A stretch of DNA of 64,000 nucleotides from Marisa cornuarietis (taxonomy: Eukaryota; Mollusca; Gastropoda; Architaenioglossa; Ampullariidae): positions 4,871,001 to 4,935,000 of the forward strand of contig SMMW01000025.1 in NCBI GenBank assembly GCA_004794655.1. Direction: 5' to 3'. The notes under the pieces are model-generated. The model was not told the origin of the DNA. It made no database searches and saw only the letters and a program-made list of their open reading frames with translations. Below are positions 1 through 13,500 of this stretch, one piece after another; position 1 is the stretch's first letter, and every line of letters starts with the position of its first letter. A program made the position numbers and the translations under genes.

Positions 1-1526
1 CCAGTAATGTTTATACCATGTCTTTTTCTTCTTTACAATTCTTTCAATCAAGTCATTCTTTCTTGTGTTGACTACTGTATATGCAATAAATGGTTCTGTT
101 TAACAAGCTTACAATTAACTACTTGTTTAATAAATTTAATAATGACAAATGTTTAAAAACAGAATTCAAACTTTTCAATAACTACAAACAGGCAACAAAA
201 ATATAAGTAATGATAGCATAGATATCAGATGACAAATCCCCCCCCCAACCCCCCAAAAACTAATATCTCCTATTCCCTGTATTTTGTGAAATGGGCAATT
301 CCTCTCATGAACTATGAGTGACTGAACACTACAATGATGCAACGAAAAGTCCCAACATATCAGCAGTACAAATTCTTGCATTGCCATTGGCTTAAGAAAT
401 TACGCCACTATACTAAAGACGTTCAAATGTGATAGTGTTCATAAAAGAGATTATAAACTTGAGAAACATGACCACAAACATTAAACCTAATAGATAACCT
501 AATGATGGCTTTGGGACCTGGTGGGTACAAATACTGTAAGTCAAAAGTACATAGCTGCTGGTGATCTGCAGTTGTAGTGTCAACAGCTGTTGCTGCAGCA
601 GTTACCAAGAACAGAACTGCTTCATCTACTTTCTTCTCCAGACTATGGATACATCACTCAAATCAATCTTCTGCTCGCAGCTTAAAGCCAAAATAAGCTG
701 TTTTCCTGACTCTTCATAGTATCATTTCCAGTACCGCTTCCTTCTTTAACATCTTGTGAGTAGGCAACTTAAGTCTGAAAATCTTTCAAGTTTTCAGCGT
801 ACGTTCTCTGCCCATAATAGTGCTGCCATGGTTGTACCTGGCTGAATGGTCCTGTCCACTACAACCATCTCTTTAAGACAATGTCTCAGCAGTATGAGTT
901 GATAGGTGGCTAGGTGAACGACTTGCTGGCTTGCATCTTGAGAATTTGGGTGTAGCTTACACAACCTTTCTGATAGCACACACAAAAAGGTCAAGCAGTA
1001 ACGTTCGATCTATTCACCCACTTACTAATAACTCCCTAATGCAACAATTCAAATTGTACTCAGATTACGCTTAAACATATAAGCAAATGCTCCACACAAA
1101 ATATTTTATGTATACACTGATATTTGCATCTTAAGGGAGAGAACCCAAAAATGGATCACGGATCTTAATTCAAAATTGGACAAATCCAGATAAGGAATTA
1201 CCCAATTTGAAGAACTATTTTATTACCTGATTTGAAGAACTATTTTGTCCCCTAAATCATATAAGTGACAACACAACTTGTGCTGCAGTGCTAAGAAGTA
1301 TACTGAAAAGATTATTATGCCTTTTAAGATGTCGAGCTGTTTGGTCATCTTATCACTTCCCTGATAAAATGCCCAGAAAGACAGAGTAGAAAATGCTCTT
1401 AGAAAGAAATCTATTCCTTGTTTTCCTGATGTTAAAGAAGAAATGTTAAGCTTTGCATTCCACCATCTTCTAATTAACTGAAGACACCAAGAGCAAGAAT
1501 CAAGTAATTCATACCGAAAACTAGTG
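1..1526 (-). other. Probable 3' UTR and downstream flank of the RAI1/TCF20-like gene
   Basis: This lies downstream of the stop at 1527. It contains no recognisable coding sequence. A minus-strand AATAAA (plus-strand tttatt near 1218-1223) is a candidate polyadenylation signal, about 300 nt after the stop. A C-tract/G-tract at 239-255 is simple sequence. The true transcript end cannot be fixed from sequence alone. Confidence 0.4.
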
Positions 1527-4500
1527 TCATGACTTGCTTGTGGAAACAGCATTCGCTTTAAGTCTCTTGTCCTGCAAGCAATAAAACAGAAAGTAATAAA
1601 AACTAAATCCAAATACTGTGTAAACTACCTTGCTGGTATTAGCAGTAAATAAAATAGAGAGAAGCTGACACGTGCGAAGCATGAAACGTTTCCAAAGGTT
1701 TTTTGTTTTCAGAAAGAAAACCAGAAGGGAAGCTGGAAGTTGGGGAGAGAAAGCAGGTTTAGTGAATTATCCTCACTACTGAAAATTTAGGTTAAATAAG
1801 CTGACATACTGCTATTGATTAGCCTTCCTCAATTTCTTTTTCTCTTTCCTTTCAAACAGCAAAATGGGAGAAAAATTCAAGCAGAAGTAACAGCTAGATA
1901 TATACATACACATTTAAAAAAAAATGTATTAATCCTATATACTCACTTTGTGCTTGGGGCACAACATGGAGAAGTTTTCAACATCTAAAAAACAATCTGA
2001 AAAATGAAAAAATAAAAACAATTTAATTTAAACTCATTAAACCTGTTAAAGGTGCTACCATTTTCAGTTTTCCACTTATTCGTTCTATCAAAAAGAAAAT
2101 AATTCTTCTGTCTGCCTGCCAAGGCAGCCCTGCACTATTACAATTTGACATATTGGGTAGAACTGAAAGAAACTAATTAAAATGACACAGACATGCACAC
2201 GTGTGTATGTATCATGTGTGTATATATATATACACAATGTACATGTATGGGAATGGCAACTCAAACTCTGATTTACAATGCATTTCACTGCAGAACCAAA
2301 AAAATACAATTTTAAAAAATAACATTCAGTGTATAACACAGCCATTTTGGTCTTAACAATCTTTTTTAACTTCACTTTTCATCACCTTTGTCCACAGCAC
2401 ATGCATAATGAAAATTCTGGTTGCAACCTTTATGAAGACAGCCAACCATGGCACCAGTCTCTCGACAAGAAGCACACATCTGTGGGTAGCGGAGAAGAAA
2501 AAAATATACATCAGCCTTAAGATTTCAACTCTCTTTTCACACTTTACACCATAAGAGTACTACACAGAAATGTTCAGCTAATACATGGTCTCAAACCTTT
2601 CATGATTCCAAATTTTAGAAAAAATTTCCCAATTTAATCATGTCAGTTTATGACCACTGTGTACAGCAGGGCAACAATAACAATTTGCTTCCTTGCACAA
2701 ACTTTAATATGGACTTGCATGGCATTAAATCCTTCATTAAGAACCATTCTAATTTAACTAGCAGTTATGACAACCAAGAGCATTTCTTCCTCAGAACATA
2801 AACGCAAGACAGACAACCCAAAAGATGTTGGACAGTTTCATTGTGTTGTCAATGAGTAAGCAGTAATTATTTGCAGAACTGCAGAATCATAATCTTATAA
2901 GTACTGAAAATGGTAATTCTGTCAAATGATGCTAAATAATACTGTCATAAAAACAATCTACAGCAAATACAAACTAAGCACAGATTTCACTGACAAAGAA
3001 CAAATATAACGTGCACAAATACACTCACTGTAGCTGTAGCAACCTTGAGAGCTTCTTCCAGACCATATAGACGGGATCCAACTAGGTAAACACCATTGGA
3101 CCACAAGGCACAGTCTTCATGTACCCAAACTTCCTGAGGAGTGACCACCACCTCTCCAACCTCTAGTCCATTACTGGCACAGCGAGATTTTCTTCTTGCA
3201 GACCTCGTCTCCAACGAAAGCTCTCCTGTTAATTCCTGTTTACCATCTTTTTTACTGGCCTCTGCTGCAGATTTGTTAAGGACAGCCAAATGAGACTCGA
3301 GGTAGTAAGGACCAAATAAATCTCCTAAGAATCTGTAGCTGCTACGCTTCCCACACAGAGCACAGGTCCAGCCAGTCTCACTCACTGTTTTGCTTGATGG
3401 TAACATCAGTGTTTTGTCAGATGGAAGATTTGAAATCTGCACAGAAGCTGTGAGAGCAATGCCACTTGTCACCTTTTTTTTGCTACCTGCCTTGGGATCA
3501 GCATTTTCTGTAAGTGGATGATTCACAACAGCAACCCTGACAGGTGTATGTTTCTTTCCTTCCACTCGTACAAATGGAGAAAATGGGCCACTTACATTTG
3601 GAACAGATTCACTCTTTTTTTTCTTATTCTGCATAAGATTTAAAGTTCTGCTAAGCTTCATGGTTTGGAGAGAATCATCCTCAGTGTCATGCCAATGCAG
3701 CAATTCTCTCTTCTTGCTTTTCTTGCCCTTCTTTGACACCTTACTTACTGAAGTGCCTGGTTTTTTGGGCCGTCCTCTTTTCTTTGGTGTGCTGGAATCT
3801 GACTTGGATGGAGATGGAGAAACAACTTGTGTTCCTGGGTCACAAAAACTTGGAAAAGATGTGGGTCTTGATGACAAATCAGAACTCCCTGTGGTCAATG
3901 ACTCAAACAAAGGCGTTGATGTTTTAGATGTAGCCTGCTCTCCACCAGGTTCTACCTTCACACTAAAAGATCCGTCACCTTCGATTCTACTAAACTTCGG
4001 AGGGATCTCAGACTGTGAAAGAGAAACATTAACTCTGCTTGACTCTATCTTTAATTCTTGCTCAGATTTTTGTGCATTCAGTTTATCAGACACTGCTTTT
4101 GTGGATGGCAAGAGGGAACTGCTATCACTATCGCCTTTACTTGCACGACGCTGCACAACGATCAAGGGCTCATCATCTGATTCAGCATCTTTGATTAAAG
4201 AAATAGGAGCAGGTAATGTTCTAGAACGGGATTTAATCCCTGTTGATCTCCTCAAAAATCTCCCATTGGGACCCCTTAGCACGTGAATGGCAGGATTATC
4301 ACCATGATGAGGCGAACCATCACTTTTTGTACACACCTTTCCTACTTTGTCATTCTTTAGCCCTCTCAATGTACTGCTGCCTTTTTTACCTTTATTCTTG
4401 TGAGTTAATTTGTCCGGTGTTTTTGTCAGCACCACCACAGGTGATTTTCGACAGTTTCTTTTTGGTGAGGAGTCATTGTCTTCTTCTACTTTCTCTTTGG

Positions 4501-7500
4501 TGCGCGAATCAGTACTGTCATTATCAACGCAACACTTGTCAGGTTTTGTGCACAAGTCACCATTGCTGTGGTTAAAAGCAACACCCGAAGCTTTTCTGGC
4601 TCTCTTCGAGTTGGTTGGGGTATCATCAAAAGTTCGCTTTGGTGCCCTGCCTGTAGCACTGCGAGTGACAGTGCGGCTGCAAGAGGAACTAATGGTAGAA
4701 GATTTATCCAGGTTACCAGTTGAACTTTTGTTGTTTTGTGGACTCCCACCTTTCTCAGAACCCTGATCAGCACATCTTGCCTCACCTTCAGGTTGGCCTA
4801 CAATGGCAATTTTTTTAGTAGAGTCCAGCTGCCAGCTATCTTCCCCTGTCATCTCACATGGAGGACTGTCGTAACCGAAATCCAGACCATCAGAAAAACT
4901 GAAGTCTTCCTCATCGCTCCCAGAATCGTTGAAAGGCCCAACATCCTCGACACTTCCAGCACGCTTTAACCCACCACCACTAATTCTAGAAAATGCGCAA
5001 GCCACTTCTGCATCAGACAGTTCTTCCCTCTCACCTTCACTATCTGAGAGATGAGAAGGGAGGCAAGAGGTCTGTGAATGAACAACTGTTTGTGTGGGGC
5101 TGTTGCCAGCAGCAACCACCCGATGGGAAGATACAGACAAAGCATCTCTGGAAACATGCTTAGGCTGACATCTACTTAAGACTACCTTCTTTTTTCTCAT
5201 CTCATGACTATCTAAAATATCACTGCCAACCAGACTTTTATCAGTACAGTTCTGCCTGCTGCGATTTCGTGTGCATATATGATTGCATCTGGGCATATCT
5301 AACTCACTAGCATTGCCATTAATCTCCGATTCCTCGAAGCCATTCATGGCAAGTTTGGTTTTGTTTACATCCACATTCAGTGCACATTCTGCTGTCACAG
5401 TATTTCCTTGTTTGAACTCTTCTGAGGATAAAAGGATCTCACTAATAATTTGCTCTTTTGCTATTGGAGAGCTTAATTTTTTCGTTTTACCTAATGAAGG
5501 CGAGTGCTTCTCTTGCTTAGTATCTGTAATCTGGTTCTTTGTATGACTGCTATGTGGTGTCAGTGCCTGGTTGCTGCTGCAAAGTGTACTGTTAGTTTCG
5601 TCACCGTCAACAATAGCACCTACTTGTTTTGCAGTTCCATTACATTTCACATGGGAGGACTGAATTTTGTGAGATGACTTGATGGTCTTTTTCTCACTAG
5701 AACCATGCATTTGTCTACTGATGCTGCCAATTGCAGAAATGGGAATAATGTTATAAGGAGGTGAAGTGGAACTCAGGGTGTCACAGTTTCTGGAAGGTGG
5801 TGTAGCCAGCTGAGGTGAAGTACTGGAATGGCTGCTTGCCTGAGAATTGGACGAACATCTGTTGGATGGTGAAAAAGCTACTGCACAGTTTATAGAATAG
5901 GAAGGTGATGTCATGGCTGATGGCTGATTGCAGTCCTGTGGGGATATCATCTCTTCATGAGTCTGCATCAATGGTACAGCTATAACAACCTCAAGCTTCT
6001 CTGAGTCTGTCACACTGCTAACACTTGCATTTAAAGATGGAGCTTTTTCACCACTCTGTATCTCACCGCTGCCTGGTGAAGCATGGTCAACAAGAGGACT
6101 TGTAGTGCAAGAGTTCCCTGCAGAGCAGCCTACATCCTCACTACACTGCTCTGCTGGGCCTTCACAGTTTTTTGAACTCTCACTAGATGATGATGACCCC
6201 ATGCACGCTTCACTTACCACACTCTTAGGATCAACCACTTGAGTCTCTGGCAGCATCACAAGCTTCTGCAGAAACTGTAGAGGGCTGCTGCCTTGCCCTT
6301 GCACTGTTCCTCCTGGTCCATGACCAGGTCCCTGATTTGAGTCAGAAAGTCTGTATGGGCTGGGGTTTGGGGTAATGTAGGAAGGAGGCTGTGGGGGACT
6401 AGCAATGTGGGTCACTGGCCCACTGGGTGTGTATGGTGAGCTGACATGGCTTATAGGAGAGTGGACACATGGAGCAATATGCACTTGTTGAGTGCTGACA
6501 GAGGTCTCTGAAGAACTGTGTGAACGGTGAGGAGGGGAGCTCATCTGTTGGGTTGAAAACCCTGTTGGAAGTTGCACGGGAGATCGCATGGCACCACCAG
6601 GGGTTCCTACTGACAAAGAACAAGGCGAACGCATCCCACACATGCCAGGTGAGGGCGCTGGTGAGCGCAGGGTTGATGTTGACCCAGGACTGTGAAGTGA
6701 ACTAGGACTGGCCAGACTCTGGCCTTGCTGACCTTGAACAGAAGCAGGACTGTTCATAAGAGGGCTCATGGGAGAAGCTTGGGGACCTATGTGACTGTGG
6801 GGAGATGACTGTGGATAGATCATACTGCTTTGTCCTCCAACTCCTGCTACTTGCTGTTGCAGATTGTTTCCTGATTGTGATCTTCCAAGTGCTTGCTGGC
6901 TGTTTAGGGACTGTCCTGTCATAGCTTGCTGGCCACTTCCTATCATCTGTTGAGCTGCCATGGACTGACCAGACATTGCTTGCTGGGCACTCAGTGTCTG
7001 TCCTGTCATAGTCTGTGACAATGACGGCCCACTGTGTGCCTGCTGACCACCTAGTGACGACTGAACAGAAACTCCTTGGCCCTGAGCCACATTCTTGTCC
7101 TGAGAGTAATTAAAATGAGAAGAACGTGGAATTTGGTAAGGAGCATGTCTGTTTTTCAGTGGCACCTGCACCTGAAACAAAGACATTTGCTAACAGCTTG
7201 TGTCCCATCATGATAAGAAACCCACATCACTAGCTAAGTAAGTCAGAGACACTCATTTGAGAGACTTCTACACTAAACAACTTTCATGCATGGAAGCAAA
7301 AGGTAGAGTTCACATAATGAGGAGATGTCAAGCTCAATGAATTTCCATGCGATATGCAAAGTGCTCTCAGTTATTTATACCAGAAAGCAAACATTTAGTG
7401 GTCTGATTAATCTTAATCTGGTCAGTCTGCCTATGACACACGACCCTGTGAACTCCACCAATGGAGTTCTTCGCCCCACCCCTTCAACTATCCATTTAAG

Positions 7501-10500
7501 ACAAAATAATGTTTATACCAGATATTCTTAAGTCATCCTCACGTTTATGCATTTCTTAATAAAACTGCAAAATTTCAATGATGTAGAACAAGCCTCTCCT
7601 GAGATTAGTTTTTTGCGCTTTGTCTTCCCTTCTTTTTCCGTTTCTTGGCTTCTGGCATGGCCTCATGATCTGCTTGCCTGCATTAAATTAAGCTTAAAAT
7701 CCATGCAAATTTGCTTATTTTAATGATTTGTTGTCCGTCATCACTGTTAACAAGAGGATGATTCATTTTTCATCACTGCGTAACCAAATAGAACTCCCAC
7801 TCTATACCAAACACTGATGCTAATGTCAAGTCTCCAAATGTTATCTATGTGTTTGTGGGTGGGTGAGATGGTCAGAAAACTAATGAGAAATTAGCATTTT
7901 GTTGACTTGCTAAATAGAATGTACGGTTTGTCCCACTGCTTTTATTTCATTCTTATAATTAGACCTGTAAAAATTGTAAATTTTCAAACAGATAAAAGAT
8001 ATTATCAGCTGAGTTTTTTTTTAAATAGCCAGGAACAGTCATTACTCATCAAACTATGCATCAATAACAAACAAGGTGGCATAAATCAAATTTCAGCCAT
8101 TTTGCTGATGATGGAAGTGTTAACTGTTAGGGGTATGAACAAACTGGATTACATCATTTCAAACTTTTAACCAGAAACTATCTACCAAATAAGCCAAAAG
8201 CCATGAGCAATTCACATAAAGCTGACCTGGGAGACTTGAAAAAATGCTTTGGAACTATTTAAAGCTTAGGCCTTTCACTAATATAGGGGAGAGACTGCCG
8301 ATTCCAACAGCATACAAAAAGTGTCAGGTTTCACGCGATCGCAATGTGCATAGCCAAGGCTTAAACAAGAGCCATTTTCAGTATCAGCAAGAGACATGGA
8401 AAGAAAACTGGTGAGGCTTGGTGTAAAAATGAATTTATTTATTATCAAAACATATACTTTTAACAAAAACACACGAGAACCTTATCTATTACATATCAAA
8501 ATAAAGCATTACCTCAAATTCCATGAGGTCACCCTGAAAGTGCTATTTTCTTAAACACCCATCACTCCCCCACCCTGCCTCAACCCAAAGATAGATAATC
8601 TTCCTCGGGTCACTCTAGAATGTAACCCTCAACTCATTGCAGGTTACTGCTATACTATGCAGATTATCATAGCTTTAACGTGTCTCTTCCAACCTTTTAT
8701 AAACAGGACCAAAGAAAATCCTTTATAGAATATTGGCTATGTTAAAAGCAGACATGCCGCAGTATACTACCCACCTGCAGCACAGTACCCACCGTGTGAT
8801 GACTAGGGTAGGAGGAGGAGGCCATCTGTAAGATATTGTCAGCAACTTGCTGGGGATTCTGCTGGCCTGATGTATTCCGAAGGTGATGATGTGGTGGCAC
8901 CATACTTGATGTTGCCGGACTCTGTCCTGTGTTATTCCCACCACTACCTCCTGGAGGAGCGGCACTGCCATAATAACCTGGAGATGCATTCACCATTCCT
9001 TGCATGCCTGTAGCGCCCTGCAAGGGATACTGCTGTCCTCCAAATTGACTTCCACCACCACCACCACCACCACCACCACCACTACTACTACCAGCTCCAC
9101 CACCAGTATAAAACTGTTGTGGTGCCATGTAAGCCTGTTGCTGCTGCTGGAACATTGCAGAATGCTGAGGCACTTGCCCCTGACTGCTCATCATCATGTG
9201 GCCATGGTGGGGAGCCTCATAACTTTGCACTCCATAACCTGTACCTGCATGGTTCATCATACCCTGTAACAAATGCCCCCCACTTTAACAATTTTTTATA
9301 TGCAATGGTTAATCACATTTATGAATATTATTCTTTAATTTTTTTCACCTTAAGCAATTTTTATTAGCATGATGCACAAGGTTATCACTACTATATAATT
9401 CCAAACACTGGAAATTCCATTTAAAAAAGTGAATGCTCTGTTAACATAATAAAGATAACGACCGAATGATAGATCACATTGTGCAGTATTTAGCAGCTTG
9501 CAAGTAAAAGAAAGTTCAAACCACCTTTCAAAATATAAAGAAAAATTCAAATTTGTCAAAAAATTCTCTTTAAGTAGAAATTTATCTCTGAAAGTGTTTT
9601 TGTTTTGCTTTTCATGCAAAAGCTCTTTCTCTCCTCCTTTGCTCTTAAGGCAGAAAATTTTTTATGACTGTACCATGTTTGAACTGTTATACCGGCCCTG
9701 ATGATAGCCCATGGGATGCATACTATTTCCACTTTGATTGTAGCCACTGTAGTCTTCAGGATATTGTGTCATCCCTGAAAAAAAAAGATAATGACTGGTT
9801 ATGACTTGCATCTCTGGTGGTAAAGTTTAAGAAAGAGAGGAAGGTTGGATGTTATTAATGCTGTTTAAGCAGCAAGGACCATATCATGCCCCCCCCAAAG
9901 AAAAAAAAGGGGGGGGGGAAGAGAGAGAAAGTGAAAGAGAGAATCCTTAAGTAAGCCAATCTTTATATACTTTTATAAAGCTAGGGACAAAAGAGATTGT
10001 CTGCCTTGCAACAACATGCCTAGATCAGTGACTGACATACCATTCACCATTTATAAATATTTTAATTCTAATACTGAATATTTTAAATTACAATATGTTT
10101 AAATAGATACATTCATACACTGTGTTTACGTTATTAAAAAAGAACTTCTCACATGACATGTACATATGAAACCACACACGCACATAGTGCAGAATGAATG
10201 AAACCCTAACTTCCAAAATGGATGCAAGTATTTTTTAGTATCACTTTTTTCAGAAGTATCAATGAAGTATGTAAGGAATAGCATGCTTTACATACCTCTG
10301 TAGTTTGCATTCATGGCTGCAGTTTTCAGAGCACTGACAGCAGGATTAAGGGGTGGGTTGTATCTGTAGCTCTGAAAATCTGACTCTGGACTGTTGGGAT
10401 ACCTTCCTGAAATAGATATAAGAAAACTGCATTACTTACAAAGCCTTTCGCAAAAACTGTTTAAGCTTATCTACCCATTTTATACTGGTATTTGTTTAGT

Positions 10501-13500
10501 TCTTAGGTTAAAACAAGCATTTGCAACCATACCACAAACATTCATTTGATGCTTCTTGATAACCAGAGCGTTAAAGAAGCTTTCACTGACACTAAGCAAG
10601 GGGCATTAAGCATTTACTAACACTGATTTTTTTCTTTTTAATCTTTATGATGGTCAGGGGAACTTTCCTAGTTATAATTCTTCACAAATTTTCCTTTCAA
10701 AAATACATGGGATATGATGCTATACAATTTAATTAAGATCTCAAACTAATAGCAAACAACTTGTGTGGTTTACAACAGTTATACATTCTATCATAATTAT
10801 TCCTTATCAGAATTTCAATCAATAGTTTGGTTTGGGTATATTAATAAAGGACTGATATACAAAATATGGAGACCTAGTCTCTTTTTTTGTACAAATTATG
10901 GGTAAATAATTGACCACTTTTATGTTTGTTAATGTACCATATGCACAGTCTAGTCTCCTATAATGATCTATTCGAGTTTCTCCTGACAAGTAGTATAGAT
11001 TTTTTAAAAACAGGACGTAGCTTTTTCCCCCACTCCTTCATGTAGACCTGATCCTTAACAAACAACTAATTGTCAACTATCCTATCTTTTTTCTGGCAAT
11101 TCGTTTTAAAATGCAACATTCCAAATAATTAGAGGCACGTAAATCTAGAGCTGCATGCTCTGCTGAATAAAATCAGTGTTAACAATTTTTAATGAGTAGG
11201 TTATTCATGGATTTTTGTAACGCTACTCCCATCCTTAAAAAAATTGCCAAATAGTGCCTGTGCATTGTCCAATATTTAAAAAAATAAATAAATCATAATG
11301 AAATGTTATTTTGGATATAGGTGTACGCAGAATCAAATATGCGATCACATATGGGCTTTATTTAATTCTGCCAGTATACTTATGCATTACAATATGCTAA
11401 ATTTTCAACAAGCAGCAGTAGTTTTTTATGAGCAATCATAAACTATTTTTTTTTATAAAATGCTAAGTACAACATGCTGCCGGCAATCTAATTCGCAATG
11501 CACTGTAATAGAACAAGCAATGACTAATCATCAACAAAAACCTTTTTATACCATCTATGAGAGGAGTGGATCTCAACAGAAAATATCTTTAGTCAACTGA
11601 AAATGGGTAAATATACTGATCTAAAGGTCACATTTCAAAACCATTCAAGAAACAATTTTAGCTGAAAGCAAACTTCTTAATAAAAACAATCCTTAAATAT
11701 GTTACAGGAAAAATCTCATTCATCATATATCACCAGTAACACTACCTTTTAATTACACACTAGCTAGCTAATAAAAGAAAAATACATTATCTAGGAAGTG
11801 ATTCAAAATACTATGTTGAGAAAACACTGCAAATTAGAAAATGCATTACATGCCTGGAAATTCTATGGTACAATAACATGCAACATCCCCTTACAAACTA
11901 CAGCTGGAGAAGTCACAGAACACAAAGTACTCAAGTGACCCAGTTCACACTTATCTGAAACTAGCAGCACCACTGAAAGTAAATGAAGGGAATGCCGTTT
12001 AGTCAAGAGCTAATATAAAGCTGTAACTTATAACAAAGTGACTAAATGCATCAGGTCAGCAGTGCTACATGAGTACACATGCAAAGACCGGAGCATCAGC
12101 CTTTTTGTTTTGGAGGCTATTTTAGTTTTTAAGAAGAAATTTTCTATAGGGCAACATCCCCTCTCCCTCCAAAGCAAAACAAAGGTTGCTGGTGTGATAC
12201 TAGTCATGTAAAAAAGTAAAATATGATAATGACATGAAACTCTAAAAGCACTAACAAATGGATAGGCTGTGCCTTAAGACAGTGATACCCTCCTCAAAAA
12301 TTTTACGTTTAAATTAAGTGTTGCAGTATTCAAACTCCCAGTTTATCTTTGTTTTCTGAAGTACACTACTATACTTCCTGCTCTACAAAATACACTGACT
12401 GTTCCACTGTTTCACTACCAGTGCTATCATCAATAGTTCACATTAAATAAAGTTTGTTTTACTAGTTTCACACATTTTCTGAAGTTGTACTGGCAAATCT
12501 GTATTTGGTACTGAGCAATATCATGCATCTACATGACTAAAGATCTCATCTGTTTTTTTTAACGGGTGCTAAAAGCAGTAGAAAATTCAGTTTAACCATC
12601 GCTATCGCTATATTGTTGAGTTTACATATATTCAGATATGAACATTTATTTAATAAGATATAGCATATGCCTACACATATGGTCCAATAATGCCAAAGCC
12701 TAAAGCAGGCTACACGAGCAGTTTCCATGTTCAACAATAATAGTACCAGTAGTAGCAGAGCAGTACAGGCAGTGCTGACTTTCATCTGGCATTAGTTCAG
12801 TTTTGCATTACAACCTTTACTTGCTTTAGTGTTAGTTAACATGAGCAAAGCAACCCACAGCTGATGCATAAAACAGTGCTTGCTGATAAAAGTACCATCC
12901 TGTGCACTGATCAAGCCTCATTAGATCTCTTCCCAACCCCCATCCCAATTTTTGTCTCTGATACAAATTCCCAATAAAAAGATATTTGCATTAATTTCCA
13001 TAGAACACCATACCATGCCCAGAAAATGCCTTAACACTGCTGTTCAGTGAAAATGTAGACGGTACAAAGATAATAGCTTGACTGTTAAATAAGTTTGAAT
13101 GTGTGAGCTTAAAGATCTACCAGACTGTGGTTTGCTTAAAAATTACTAGACCGAGCTTACAGTACAAAATTGTGTTTCTCAAAACCTGAGTAAATACACC
13201 CACCACATATATTCTTCAGATACAAACCTGCAGACATGCACAGAAAGAAATACAAAAACAGAACCCTGACACCAGGAATCTGGATATCCTGCCAAAGTTA
13301 CTGCCAATAAGACAAGTGCAATCATCATGTAGAAAACCGAGAAGTGCACACCTTTTTTAGAACTCCTTTCGTCACTGTGAGGGACATGAATGCTTAAGCG
13401 AACTCTTCATAATAATAATAATAATGATGATGATAATGAATGTGTATGAGAGAGATGGACTGCCTTTATGTGGAACACTAACAAAAAGGACGTGATAGTT

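Noticed and set aside
3660..4286. 208-codon plus-strand open frame
   Set aside because: It is antisense to the large RAI1/TCF20-like exon, whose protein has clear homology; this frame is a shadow with no independent support.
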